DNA of 64,000 nucleotides from Candidatus Amarobacter glycogenicus (GTDB lineage Bacteria; Chloroflexota; Dehalococcoidia; Tepidiformales; Tepidiformaceae), in assembly GCA_016719395.1 (NCBI GenBank), contig JADJZF010000003.1, positions 124,001-188,000 of the forward strand, written 5' to 3'. The position numbers and the translations under genes are program-made. Within the stretch, counting starts at the first letter, position 1. Every line of letters begins with the position of its first letter. Shown piece by piece: positions 18,818 to 28,066 of this stretch. The notes beneath the pieces were generated by a model, which saw only the letters and a list, made by a program, of their open reading frames with translations, was not told the origin of the DNA and did no database searches.

Positions 18818-19030
18818 CTAGGCAAGTGCCGGGACCTCGACCTCGCGCGTCTCGATCGTGAGCGGGAGACCCGCCTCGCGGCGAGCTTCGAGGCAGGCCA
18901 CGATCGCGTCCCTGATGTTTGCGAGGGCTTCTTCTTCCGTTTGGCCTTGCGAAGCGCATCCGGGGATTGCGGGGCACTCCACAACGATCCACCCGGCTTC
19001 GTCGCGGTACATGGTGATTGCCAGCTTCAT
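18818..19030 (-). CDS. hicB: HicB-family antitoxin
   Basis: This 70-residue HicB-type partial RNase H fold reads MKLAITMYRDEAGWIVVECPAIPGCASQGQTEEEAL. It includes the family-typical PxxPGCxSQGxTxEEA and an IRDAIxxCLEARREAG helix. It is the antitoxin of the adjacent HicA. No C-terminal DNA-binding domain is present, so repression of its own promoter would need another protein. Gene order is antitoxin first, the reverse of the more common hicA-hicB order. A TATAGT -10 box ends 6 nt before the ATG, predicting a leaderless mRNA. Confidence 0.85.
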   Translation of the reverse strand: MKLAITMYRDEAGWIVVECPAIPGCASQGQTEEEALANIRDAIVACLEARREAGLPLTIETREVEVPALA

Positions 19031-19036
19031 TGGGAC

Positions 19037-19042
19037 ACTATA
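19037..19042 (-). promoter_or_regulatory. -10 box giving a leaderless hicB mRNA
   Basis: TATAGT on the minus strand ends 6 nt (GTCCCA) before the hicB ATG at 19030. No Shine-Dalgarno fits in between. Confidence 0.55.
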
Positions 19043-19152
19043 CCGCGCGGGCGTCGAGAGCTTGACTGTGTCCCCTGGCGGACGCACAGCCGCCCATAAC
19101 GTGGCCGCGTGGTACCCTCTCCGACCGCAACACCCTCCCAAATGGAGTTCCC

Positions 19153-20091
19153 ATGCCTCGGAAGAAGGTCACAATTGTTGGCGCCGGTATGACTGGCGGC
19201 GCCATGGCTCAGCGGCTCATCGAACGCGACATCTGCGATGTCGTCCTCCAGGACGACCCCCAGTTCGCCGGCACAATGCACTTTGGCAAAGCCCTCGATG
19301 AATCGCAGGCTTCCTCGTGGGAAGGCTACTCGATGCGGATCTCCGCCACCGATGGCTGGGAGGAGACCGCGAACTCCGATGTCGTCATCATCACTGCCGG
19401 CGCACCGCGCAAACCTGGGATGACCCGCGAGGAGTTGCTCAACGGCAACGCCGACATCGTGGCCGCGAAGGTCTCGGCCGCCGCCAAGGCATCGCCGAAG
19501 GCCGTCCTGATCATCTTCTCCAATCCCATGGACGCCATGTGCCAGGTCGCCATGAAGGCCAGCGGCTTCCCGCGCGAGCGGGTGGTCGGCCAGGGTGGCG
19601 CTCTCGACAGCGCGCGCTACCGCTACTTCGTCGCCGATGCGGTCGGCGTCTCGGTCCGCGACGTGCACGGCTACGTCATCGGTGGCCACACCGACACGAC
19701 GATGGTGCCGGTGGTCTCCCAGACCCGGATCGGCGGCGTGCCGCTGACCGACCTTCTGCCTGCCGACCAGGTCCAGGCGTTGGTCGCCCGTGCGATGCGT
19801 GGTGGCGCCGAAATCGGCGAGCTCTACAAGACCGGTTCAGCCTACTTCGCTCCATCAGCCGCGACGATCACGATGGCCGAGGCAATCCTCCTCGACCAGA
19901 AGCGCCTCATCCCCTGCAGCGTCTGGCACCAGGGCGAATACGGCATCCGCGATGTCTTCAGCGGCACCGTCTGCCAGCTGGGCGAAGGCGGCATCCAGAA
20001 GACGTTCGAACTGCCGCTCACAGATGACGAACGCCAGCGCGTCGTCGCCGCCGCCGACGCCACCAAAGAGCTGGTCAAGCTCTTGAACTAG
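19153..20091 (+). CDS. mdh: malate dehydrogenase (LDH-like)
   Basis: This 312-residue NAD-dependent dehydrogenase interconverts malate and oxaloacetate. VTIVGAGMTGGAMAQRL is the Rossmann loop, AGAPRKPGMTREELL carries the substrate-binding Arg pair of malate-specific enzymes, and FSNPMDAM follows. The catalytic His segment reads VIGGHTDTTMVP instead of the usual GGHGDTMVP, with one residue more between His and Met. The Asp-168 equivalent is in GQGGALDSARYR. A GGAG Shine-Dalgarno precedes the ATG. The neighbours are unrelated genes. Confidence 0.93.
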   Translation: MPRKKVTIVGAGMTGGAMAQRLIERDICDVVLQDDPQFAGTMHFGKALDESQASSWEGYSMRISATDGWEETANSDVVIITAGAPRKPGMTREELLNGNADIVAAKVSAAAKASPKAVLIIFSNPMDAMCQVAMKASGFPRERVVGQGGALDSARYRYFVADAVGVSVRDVHGYVIGGHTDTTMVPVVSQTRIGGVPLTDLLPADQVQALVARAMRGGAEIGELYKTGSAYFAPSAATITMAEAILLDQKRLIPCSVWHQGEYGIRDVFSGTVCQLGEGGIQKTFELPLTDDERQRVVAAADATKELVKLLN

Positions 20092-20125
20092 GGGCCGTGC
20101 GTCCGCGGCTCGCCGGAGGACCATT

Positions 20126-21133
20126 TTGGCAAGCCGCGAATATTCGAAGCGCCTGGGTGCCCTCAGCGACAGACAGCTCCAGGCCGCCCTCGACAGGTTC
20201 GGTCTGGGGCGGCTCGTTTCGGCCGAACCACTGACGAACGGGCTCTTTGGCCAGAACCTTATGCTCGAAACCAGTTCGGGCGCGTACGTCTTCCGCGGCG
20301 CGCCCCACTGGGACCTCGACGGCAAAGACGACTGGCAGTTCCAGAAGGAGCGCTGGTTTTCGCGGATGGCCCACGAGTCGCCGGGTGGCCCGAGCGTCCC
20401 TTGGCCCTACCTCCTGGACGAAGGCCGCGACATCTTCGGCTGGGGCTTCGCCATTCAGCCGCGGCTCCCCGGCGAGGTGCTTATCCCCTCGACTCGACGC
20501 CGCCAATCCGCGGTCGAACTCGCGGAACAGTCGCGCGAACTTGGCACTGCCCTCGCCCAACTCCACACCCTCACGTTGCCCGAAGCCGGCAGGCACAACC
20601 CGCGGACCGACGCCATCGAGCCGTTTGCCACGCCCTATGTCGAGTACGTGAGTGCCACGCTGGAAGACCTGCTGACCCGCTCCCTCGCAGCGTCGAATGC
20701 CACCACGGAAGCAGACGTGGCCTGGGCGCGCTCGGTCCTCGAACGGGCTCGCCCGGCGCTCGAACTGCCGTTCACACCGGCGGTCGTCCACCTGGACTTC
20801 GGCTTCCACAACGTCCTCTTCGAACAACGCGATGGCCACTGGCGCCTGACCGGCGTCATCGACTGGATGACCGCCGAAGCCGGCCACCCGGAGTGCGACC
20901 TGTCGCGCCCGCTGGCCACGGACCGCCAATCCCGCATCGGCGCCCGCGAGGCGTTCCTCGGTGCCTACGAAGCAGTCCACCCGCGCACGCCCGGCTTCGA
21001 AGAGCGCTTTCGCGCCTTCATGCTCTGGGAACGGTTGCTCATCTGGCACTACTGGCAGGCCCAGCCCAGGAACGACTTCGGCACAATCGGCATGCGGGAG
21101 TGGATCGAACCGTTCGTGGAGATGCTGGTGTGA
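20126..21133 (+). CDS. APH-fold phosphotransferase
   Basis: This 335-residue protein is of the aminoglycoside phosphotransferase/choline kinase fold. The catalytic loop HLDFGFHNVLFE and the metal-binding GVIDWMTAEAGHPECDL are intact, so it is probably an active small-molecule kinase. The substrate cannot be told from sequence; homologues include homoserine-, choline- and macrolide kinases. Translation starts at TTG 20126, 6 nt after a GGAGG Shine-Dalgarno; no ATG or GTG fits the homologous N-terminus. It is 34 nt downstream of mdh. Confidence 0.8.
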   Translation: MASREYSKRLGALSDRQLQAALDRFGLGRLVSAEPLTNGLFGQNLMLETSSGAYVFRGAPHWDLDGKDDWQFQKERWFSRMAHESPGGPSVPWPYLLDEGRDIFGWGFAIQPRLPGEVLIPSTRRRQSAVELAEQSRELGTALAQLHTLTLPEAGRHNPRTDAIEPFATPYVEYVSATLEDLLTRSLAASNATTEADVAWARSVLERARPALELPFTPAVVHLDFGFHNVLFEQRDGHWRLTGVIDWMTAEAGHPECDLSRPLATDRQSRIGAREAFLGAYEAVHPRTPGFEERFRAFMLWERLLIWHYWQAQPRNDFGTIGMREWIEPFVEMLV

Positions 21134-21141
21134 GGCCCCGG

Positions 21142-21435
21142 CTAGTCTCCATCATCGACGGGGACACTCTGCCGACCATGGCGAATCGCGAAGATCTCGA
21201 TTCGGTCCGGGAACGCCTCGTAAAAGACTCGGTAGCCTCGATGGATAAGTTCTCGAAGAAAGGCGCTTTCGAATTCCGGTACACGTCGCCCGAGGAACGG
21301 AGACTGTTCCAGGTTCTTGACACGTTCGTAGAGGCGATCAGCGAAACGGTCGCCGCTTCCCTCGGAAAACGCATTCAGTCGGGCAACGATCTTGTCGAGT
21401 TCGCCTTCCGCCTCAGGCGTCCAAAGGGACTTCAC
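21142..21435 (-). CDS. RelE/ParE-superfamily toxin
   Basis: This 97-residue protein opens WTPEAEGELDKIVARL and later reads SPFLGRRVPEF, LRELIHRGYRVFYEAFPDRIEIFAIRHGRQ. That is the compact RelE/ParE fold with the typical basic C-terminal strand. RelE members cleave mRNA on the ribosome and ParE members poison gyrase; the sequence does not separate them. Its start overlaps the stop of the upstream small gene (ATGA), so toxin and antitoxin are translationally coupled. Confidence 0.82.
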   Translation of the reverse strand: MKSLWTPEAEGELDKIVARLNAFSEGSGDRFADRLYERVKNLEQSPFLGRRVPEFESAFLRELIHRGYRVFYEAFPDRIEIFAIRHGRQSVPVDDGD

Positions 21436-21635
21436 ACTTTGGTCCGCAGGCTCTCGAAAACTTCCTCGGTGCTGCGAAGCTGGCCAGCGCGCGCCTGTGC
21501 ACGTCCCCGTTCGATGCTTGCAAGGTCTTCGGGGGTAAGCAGAGAGGCAACGTACTCAATCCGTTCGAGGAGTTCGTCGGCCTCGACCTGGGACATCGCT
21601 TCGACCAACTCGTGGAGGCGTTCTTTCGTCGACAT
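21432..21635 (-). CDS. antitoxin of the RelE/ParE pair
   Basis: This 67-residue acidic, helical protein (MSTKERLHELVEAMSQVEADELLERIEYVASLL) resembles short antitoxins that wrap around RelE/ParE toxins. The middle contains EDLASIERGRAQARAG. No clear DNA-binding domain is recognised. It is first in a two-gene operon and overlaps the toxin by 4 nt. TATACT ends 6 nt before the ATG (21647-21642), which suggests a leaderless mRNA. Confidence 0.75.
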   Translation of the reverse strand: MSTKERLHELVEAMSQVEADELLERIEYVASLLTPEDLASIERGRAQARAGQLRSTEEVFESLRTKV

Positions 21636-21641
21636 GCCCCC

Positions 21642-21647
21642 AGTATA
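21642..21647 (-). promoter_or_regulatory. -10 box giving a leaderless antitoxin mRNA
   Basis: TATACT on the minus strand is followed by GGGGGC and then the ATG at 21635. The 6-nt spacing leaves no Shine-Dalgarno at a normal distance. Confidence 0.5.
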
Positions 21648-21665
21648 CCAAAGAGAGGTCAGGCC

Positions 21666-23036
21666 TTACCCCAGCGCCGCCCGCAGCTGTGCCGATGCCA
21701 GGCGCACCTGCCGTGGCGCGGTGCCGCCGGGGATGTCGCGCGCGGCCAGCGCCGAATCGACGGAGATTTCGAGGACGTCGGCGGCGAAGAGGTCACTGCC
21801 CGCCCGATAGACCTCGAGCGGGAGTTCGTTCAGTTCGCAACGGCGGCGTTCGGCCTCCCGGACCAGGCCGCCGACGACTTCGTGGGCGCTGCGGAAGGGC
21901 AGGCCCTTCTTGACGAGGTAGTCGGCGATATCGGTGGCGAGGGCGTAGCTCTGGCCGGCGGCCTCACGCATTCGCTCGAGGTTGAAGCCCAGCGCCGGCA
22001 GCATGGCCGCGAAGATGCGGAGCGTGGGGAGGAGCACATTCGAGGCACCCAGGATGTAGGCCTTGTCTTCCTGGAGGTCGCGGTCGTATGTCATCGGCAG
22101 GCCCTTCATCGTGGTCAGGATCCCAACCAGCTCGCCGATGACGCGGCCCGCGCGCCCGCGTGCAAGCTCGGCGACATCGGCGTTCTTCTTCTGCGGCATG
22201 ATGCTTGAACCGGTCGCGAAGCCGTCGGGAAGCGTCACAAACCCGTACTCTGCGCTCGCCCACAGGACGATGTCCTCGGCGAAGCGTGAGAGGTGGACCT
22301 GGGTGATGGCACAGGCGGCCGCGTACTCCGCGACGAAGTCGCGGTCGGCCGTCGCATCCATGCTGTTCCGAGACACCGAATCGAATCCGAGTTCCTCCGC
22401 GACCATCGCCCGATCGAGGGGGTACGGCGAACCAGCGAGGGCGCCTGCTCCGAGAGGGAGGACATTCGTCCGCGTACGACAATCGTCGAAACGTTCCCGG
22501 TCGCGGAGGAGCATCTCGCCGTACGCGAGGAGGTGGTGACCAAGGGTGACCGGCTGGGCACGCTGGACGTGTGTGTAGCCTGGCATCGGGTCGGCGGCGT
22601 GACGGTCGCCGAGGTCGCAGAGTACGGCCACCAACTCGGTGAGCGACTCGCGCGCGATATCGCACGCTTCGCGGACGACCATCCGGTTGAGCAACGCAAC
22701 CTGGTCGTTCCGCGAGCGGGCGGTGTGGAGCCGGCCGGCTGCGTCGCCGATCTTCTCCCGGAGCAGGACTTCGACGTGAGTGTGGATGTCTTCGAGTTCC
22801 GGCCGCCAGGTAACCCGACCGGCATGAAAATCCTCAAGGACGAGAGCAAGTCCTGCCACGATGGCGTCGGCTTCGGAGGACGGGATGATGCCTTGATGAC
22901 CAAGCATCCTGGCGTGGGCGACGGAGCCGATGATGTCGTGCGCCCAGAAGTCGCGATCCATCCCGGCGGTGTAGTCGCGGGTGAGTTCGTCCATGCCGCC
23001 TTCGAAGCGTCCGCCCCAGGTTCGTTGTTCAGTCAT
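21666..23036 (-). CDS. argH: argininosuccinate lyase
   Basis: This 456-residue fumarase/aspartase-superfamily enzyme splits argininosuccinate to arginine and fumarate, the last step of arginine synthesis. The superfamily signature GSSIMPQKKNADVAELARGR holds the catalytic Ser and its loop, and TARSRNDQVA and PGYTHVQRAQPVT form the rest of the active site. Length is normal. The ATG overlaps the stop of the upstream HAD gene. The other arg genes are not in the window. Confidence 0.96.
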   Translation of the reverse strand: MTEQRTWGGRFEGGMDELTRDYTAGMDRDFWAHDIIGSVAHARMLGHQGIIPSSEADAIVAGLALVLEDFHAGRVTWRPELEDIHTHVEVLLREKIGDAAGRLHTARSRNDQVALLNRMVVREACDIARESLTELVAVLCDLGDRHAADPMPGYTHVQRAQPVTLGHHLLAYGEMLLRDRERFDDCRTRTNVLPLGAGALAGSPYPLDRAMVAEELGFDSVSRNSMDATADRDFVAEYAAACAITQVHLSRFAEDIVLWASAEYGFVTLPDGFATGSSIMPQKKNADVAELARGRAGRVIGELVGILTTMKGLPMTYDRDLQEDKAYILGASNVLLPTLRIFAAMLPALGFNLERMREAAGQSYALATDIADYLVKKGLPFRSAHEVVGGLVREAERRRCELNELPLEVYRAGSDLFAADVLEISVDSALAARDIPGGTAPRQVRLASAQLRAALG

Positions 23037-23776
23037 GATTTCGCCTTCCTCAGCGGTTCCCAGTCCAGCAGTTCCCCGACGTCTTCGAATACGAAGTCAG
23101 GTCTGACACCCTCGGCATCGGGGGCGGAGCGCTTCCATGCGGCGTCGATCCCGAGCGCCTGGGCGCCAGCGATGTCCTCGGCGAGTGAATTGCCCACCAT
23201 GACCGCTTCCGCCGCAGAGATTTCAAGCGCGCGCAGGGCGCTGCGGAAGATTTCCGGGTGAGGTTTGAGAAAGCCGACTTCGACTGAGACGGCGGTCGCA
23301 TCCCAGCCGACATCCAGGCCGGCGGCGCGAAGGTCATCCCGGAAGCGGTCGCCTCCGAACGCGCGATTCGTGACGATTGCGAGGCGAAAACCCCGGTTGC
23401 GAAGCGCTTCCAGGGTGGGGCGAGCGTCGGGGTAGGCGGCCTTCCCACCGTCCTCTCCAGAGACGTAGATCGTCTCCATGAGGTCACCGGCCTGGCGGGC
23501 GGAAAGCGAGACGCCCACGGACAGGAGTGCCGCCTTCGCGACCGCAGCATAGTCAGGCTCGACGCGGTCGGTGGCTCGTGCCTGTTTCATAGCGGATTCG
23601 AGTGCATCCCAGGCGACGCGGGCGACAAGCGACGGATCCGGGTGAGTCAGACCAGCGTTCGCAAGGAATTCGCGGGCACGTTCGGAGGCGATCCGGCGGA
23701 ACTCAGCCGCCGGCGGCGCCTCAGCGGAGTGCCAGAGGGTATCGCCGATATCGAATAGGACGGCTCGGTAGGCCAT
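23033..23776 (-). CDS. HAD-superfamily hydrolase
   Basis: This 247-residue phosphatase-like protein has motif I FDIGDTLWHS, motif II IVTNRAF, motif III Lys within FLKPHPEIF and motif IV VGNSLAEDIAGA. The catalytic first Asp is kept, but the second acid of DxD is replaced by DxG. This DIGDT form is common in HAD proteins of the Cof/YjjG-like branch. The substrate is unknown. MAYRAVLF at 23776 is the homologous start. The gene overlaps argH (ATGA) and is co-transcribed with it. Confidence 0.82.
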   Translation of the reverse strand: MAYRAVLFDIGDTLWHSAEAPPAAEFRRIASERAREFLANAGLTHPDPSLVARVAWDALESAMKQARATDRVEPDYAAVAKAALLSVGVSLSARQAGDLMETIYVSGEDGGKAAYPDARPTLEALRNRGFRLAIVTNRAFGGDRFRDDLRAAGLDVGWDATAVSVEVGFLKPHPEIFRSALRALEISAAEAVMVGNSLAEDIAGAQALGIDAAWKRSAPDAEGVRPDFVFEDVGELLDWEPLRKAKS

Positions 23777-23892
23777 TCTTCGCATGCAATCCGGGCGCCA
23801 CGAGGAGGCAGCGCCAGCGTTGCATGTTCGCATGCCGCCTGCTCTCCGGCCAACGCGGGCACCGTGTTCATCGGCCGGAAGCATTGCCGCGC

Positions 23893-23898
23893 TACAAT
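23893..23898 (+). promoter_or_regulatory. -10 box giving a leaderless glgP mRNA
   Basis: TACAAT is followed by GAGCTA and then the ATG at 23905. This places transcription start at or beside the start codon of the first gene in the glucan operon. Confidence 0.6.
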
Positions 23899-23904
23899 GA
23901 GCTA

Positions 23905-26440
23905 ATGCGCCTTCGTGCCTCTCGGACGCTCATCGTTGAGCCTCCCCTCCCCGAACCCCTCGCGCCCTTGCGTGACCTGGTTGCGAACCTCTACTGGACA
24001 TGGAACACCGATGCGGCCTCGTTGTTCGAGCGGCTGGACCGCGAGCTCTGGCAGGAAACGGGACACAATCCTGTCGCGCTGCTGCAGCGAATCCCGGCAG
24101 CCACGCTCTCCCGTTTCGCAGTGGATGACGGATATCTCTCCACCTGCAGAGGGTCCTCTCGGCGTTCCATGCGTATCTATCCCGGCCACCGCTGTGTGTG
24201 ATCGACGGGCTCTCAGCGACTGAACCGGTCGCCTATTTCTCGCTTGAATTCGCGTTGACGGAGAGTCTGCCGACCTATTCGGGCGGCCTCGGCGTCCTCG
24301 CCGGGGATCACCTGAAATCGGCCTCGGACCTTGGCCTTCCGCTGGTCGGCGTTGGTTTGTTGTACCACGAGGGCTACTTCCACCAGCACCTTGGCCCCGA
24401 CGGCTGGCAGCGCGAGGACTACCGGGTCATCGACCTGGCCGAGCAACCGCTGGCGCCGATCGTCGATGCCCTGGGCTCCCGGTTGACTGTGGCAGTGCCA
24501 ATTGACGGGCGGACAGTGACGGCACAGCTCTGGCGGCTGGATGTGGGAAAGGTGCCGCTCTTCCTGCTGGATACGGATATCCCCACCAACGGAGAGAGCG
24601 ACCGGCAGTTGACCGGCCGACTTTACGGTGGCGATTCAGAGATGCGGATCCAGCAGGAGATGGTCCTGGGCATCGGAGGAGTGCGGGCCCTCCGTGCGAT
24701 GGGCGTGGACCCGGCCGTCTGCCACATGAACGAAGGTCACTCCGCCCTCCTTGGGATGGAGCGCATCCGGACACTGATGACGGAGCACGGGGCGACCTTC
24801 GCCGAAGCACGCCTGCCGGTGAGTTCGGCGACGACTTTCACGACGCACACGGCGGTCGCAGCCGGGATCGACCTGTTTCCCCCGGACCTTGTGGCGCGCC
24901 ACCTGGGCGAGTACGCCGCGGGAATGGGCCTGGACCGCGGAGCCCTCATCGGACTGGGACGGACGAACCCCGGCGACGACACCGAGCCGTTCTCGATGGC
25001 GATGCTCGGGCTTCGCCTGAGCGGGTTTCGGACGGCGTTTCGAAGCTCCACAGGATGGTTTCGCAGCGGCTGTGGGAGTCGGCATGGCCCACCCTGCCGC
25101 TCGATCAAATCCCGATCGAAGCGGTCACAAACGGGGTCCACCTGCCGACGTGGGTAGCCCACGAGGTCGGCGACCTCTACGACCGGTACATCGGCGAGTC
25201 ATGGCGCGATGACCCCGCGAACAGCGACTGGTCCCGGATTGCGGCGGTCCCCGACGAGGAACTGTGGCGCGTGCATGAGCGGCAGCGGGAGCGGCTGGTC
25301 CTCCGTGCCCGGCAACAGCACGCCGACGCCATGATGAGCCGTGGCCGTTCGGCCACGCCCAGAGGCTCCGGGGGGGTGCTCGATACCGGGACGCTGACGA
25401 TTGGCTTTGCCCGCCGCTTCGCCGGATACAAGCGGGCGACATTGCTCTTCCGCGACCCGCAGAGACTGGCCGCCATCCTGAACCATGCCGAGCGTCCGGT
25501 GCAGTTCATCTTCGCTGGGAAGGCCCACCCCCGTGACGAGCCTGCGAAAGCGCTCATCCGGGAGGTCGTCGCGTTGAGCGAGAGGCCCGAGTTCCGAGAC
25601 CGTCTCATCCTGCTTGAAGGCTACGACATGGAACTCGCCCGGTCCCTCGTCCAGGGCTGCGATGTCTGGCTCAACACGCCCTTGCGGCCACTCGAAGCCA
25701 GCGGCACAAGCGGGATGAAGGCCTGTGCGAACGGCGCAATCCACATGAGCGTGATGGATGGCTGGTGGTGGGAAGCGTACCAGCCCGGACTTGGATGGGC
25801 CGTTGGCCGTTCCCGACTCGACGACGATCCAGAAGCGCAGGATGCCTTTGATGCGAACTCTATCTATGACTTGCTCGAAAACGACCTGACCCAGAGCTTC
25901 TACGAGCGCGACCACGAGGGCGTCCCTGGCGACTGGGTGCGGCGGATGAAAGCCTCGGTGAGCGCGTTTGGTCCCGTGTTTAACACCAGCAGGATGGTTG
26001 CCGAGTATGCGACCAAGGCCTACGAGCCCGCGGCCCGAAGCTGGCACATCCTGAAGGCCGACGCGCTCGCAGCCGCGCGAGACCAGGCTCGATGGCTCGA
26101 CAACGTCCGCAGCGGATGGGATAGCGTCCGAGTGCGGGAACTTTCGCACGCCCGGAACGAAGCTACCGGCCTTGGCGTCACCGTCACGATTGACCCCGGG
26201 CAGCTCACCCCAGAAGACCTGCGAGTGGATGCGGTTTTCGGGCCCGCGGGACCGGATGGCTCTCTCGCTTCGCACGGGGTAGCCCGCCTGGACTTCGTTT
26301 CGCTGGCGGCCGGCGAGGCACTGTACCGGGGCGAGGTGCCGTTCACTGAAGGGGGCCGACAGGGTTACGCGATCCGCATCCTGCCGGCCCACCCCAATCT
26401 GCATGACCCGTTCGCCAGCCAACTGGCACACTGGGCGTAG
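23905..26440 (+). CDS. glgP: alpha-glucan phosphorylase, DUF3417 type (two frameshifts)
   Basis: This phosphorylase releases glucose 1-phosphate from glycogen or maltodextrin and has about 845 residues when two frameshifts are bridged. The N-terminal DUF3417 region (LRDLVANLYWTWNTDAASLF) is followed by VAYFSLEFALTESLPTYSGGLGVLAGD and CHMNEGHSAL. The pyridoxal-phosphate region is LEASGTSGMKACANGAIHMSVMDGWWWE, and TIGFARRFAGYKRATLL is conserved. Frame breaks lie near 24138 (YL joins HLQRVLSAFHAYL) and near 25040 (LRLSGF joins the SKLHRMVSQRLWE frame). Each fits one missing base. It heads the operon with both GH57 genes and glgA. Confidence 0.92.
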
Positions 26441-26455
26441 AAGGATTCATTCCCC

Positions 26456-28066
26456 ATGTCTGGAACCGCGACGTTCGTCCTCCACACGCATCTCCCGTAC
26501 TGCCGCCTGGCAGGTCGTTGGCCCCATGGCGAAGAGTGGATCCACGAAGCGCTCCTTGAGTGCTATCTGCCGCTTATAGGCGCCTTCCGCCGCCTCTCGA
26601 AGACGGTTGACGGGTCGTTGGGGGTGACGATCAACATCACCCCTATCCTCGCGGAGCAGTTGCGAGACCCACTGGTCGTGCAGCACTTTCGGGAGTACCT
26701 CGCCGACCGGATCGCCCGGGCAGAGCGCGGCACCCACCGGTTCACGACAGGCCCCCGGGCGGACACGGCACGGTTCCACCTGGCGCGGTACACAGAAGTC
26801 CAGCGGCTGTTTGAAGACGACTTGCGTGGCAATGTCCTCGGCGCGTTCGCTGCGCTGGAGGATTCGGGCAGCATCGAGATCGCGTCTTGTGCAGCCACCC
26901 ACGGCTACCTGCCGCTACTTGCGGACGACGATGCCGTCAGGTTCCAAATCGAGACCGGCGTCCAATCGCACGTAGCGAATTTCGGGCGCCCACCACGATC
27001 GTTCTGGCTGCCTGAGTGCGCCTACCGCCCCGGCCTCGAACGCTTCCTGGAGGAGGCCGGGATCAGAGCGTTCTTCGTGGAAACGCACCTGGTAACCGGC
27101 GGGACGGCCCGAGGGAAGGCGCTCGGCGGAATGGTTGGCCCTTACCCGCCCCTGGATTCAACTTCCCGGCGACCGGCGGAGGCCGGCGCCCACCGCGGGA
27201 GCACATTCCGCCCCTACTGGGTCGGCGAATCACGGGTGGCGGCGATGGCACGGAACGAACAGACCGGCCTCCAGGTTTGGTCGGCAGCGCATGGATACCC
27301 GGGCGACGAGTGGTACCGCGAATTCCACAAGAAGGACTCGGAGAGCGGCCTGCATTACTGGCGCGTCACGGGGCGCGAGACCGGCCTGGGCGCGAAGGCC
27401 GAGTACGAACCGGCGCGGGCATCGGCTGCCGCCCAACGCCAGGCATCCCACTTCCGCGATCTCCTGAAGCGGGAGCTCTTTCTTTACGAGAACGGCGCCG
27501 GGGAACACGGAAACCTCGTCTCTTCCTACGATACGGAGCTCTACGGGCACTGGTGGCTCGAAGGTGTCGAATGGCTCGAAGCAGTCATCTCGCTCGTGGC
27601 GAAGGACCCGGACGTGACGCTCGCGACTGCCGAGGCAGTAGTCAGGGACGACCCTCCGAACGCGTCGATCGACCTTCCAGAAGGTTCCTGGGGGGCGGGC
27701 GGAGACCACCGCACGTGGTCGAATGACCAGACCGCCTGGACGTGGCCCGAAATCCATCGACGGCAGCAGAGGGCGCACGCGCTGCTGGCCAACGAGACCC
27801 CGGCAACACGCCAACTCGCCCGGGAACTCCTACTCCTCCAGTCATCGGACTGGCAGTTCCTGATGACGACGGGCCAGGCCCACGACTACGCCGTTGAACG
27901 GTTCAACAGCCACGCAGCGCGGTTCGACGCAATCGCGAACGCCATCGAATCCGGTGATCCGGGATTCGCGAACGAGCTGGTCCAACTCGAACACCTGGAC
28001 AACCCGTTCCCCGACATCGACCCGCGGAGCTTCGCCGGCCGGCCGCAGGGAGCGTTCGCCCGGTGA
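26456..28066 (+). CDS. GH57 1,4-alpha-glucan branching enzyme
   Basis: This 536-residue GH57 enzyme introduces alpha-1,6 branches into glycogen. All five family regions are seen: LHTHLPY, GEEWIHEALLE, SCAATHGYLPLL, the nucleophile in FWLPECAYRPG (Glu about 187) and the acid/base in YDTELYGHWWLEGV (Asp about 359). WLPECAY and YDTELxGHWW are diagnostic of the TK1436-type branching enzymes rather than GH57 amylases. The gene is 15 nt downstream of glgP and overlaps the next GH57 gene by 4 nt. It takes the place of the GH13 GlgB, which is absent here. Confidence 0.92.
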   Translation: MSGTATFVLHTHLPYCRLAGRWPHGEEWIHEALLECYLPLIGAFRRLSKTVDGSLGVTINITPILAEQLRDPLVVQHFREYLADRIARAERGTHRFTTGPRADTARFHLARYTEVQRLFEDDLRGNVLGAFAALEDSGSIEIASCAATHGYLPLLADDDAVRFQIETGVQSHVANFGRPPRSFWLPECAYRPGLERFLEEAGIRAFFVETHLVTGGTARGKALGGMVGPYPPLDSTSRRPAEAGAHRGSTFRPYWVGESRVAAMARNEQTGLQVWSAAHGYPGDEWYREFHKKDSESGLHYWRVTGRETGLGAKAEYEPARASAAAQRQASHFRDLLKRELFLYENGAGEHGNLVSSYDTELYGHWWLEGVEWLEAVISLVAKDPDVTLATAEAVVRDDPPNASIDLPEGSWGAGGDHRTWSNDQTAWTWPEIHRRQQRAHALLANETPATRQLARELLLLQSSDWQFLMTTGQAHDYAVERFNSHAARFDAIANAIESGDPGFANELVQLEHLDNPFPDIDPRSFAGRPQGAFAR

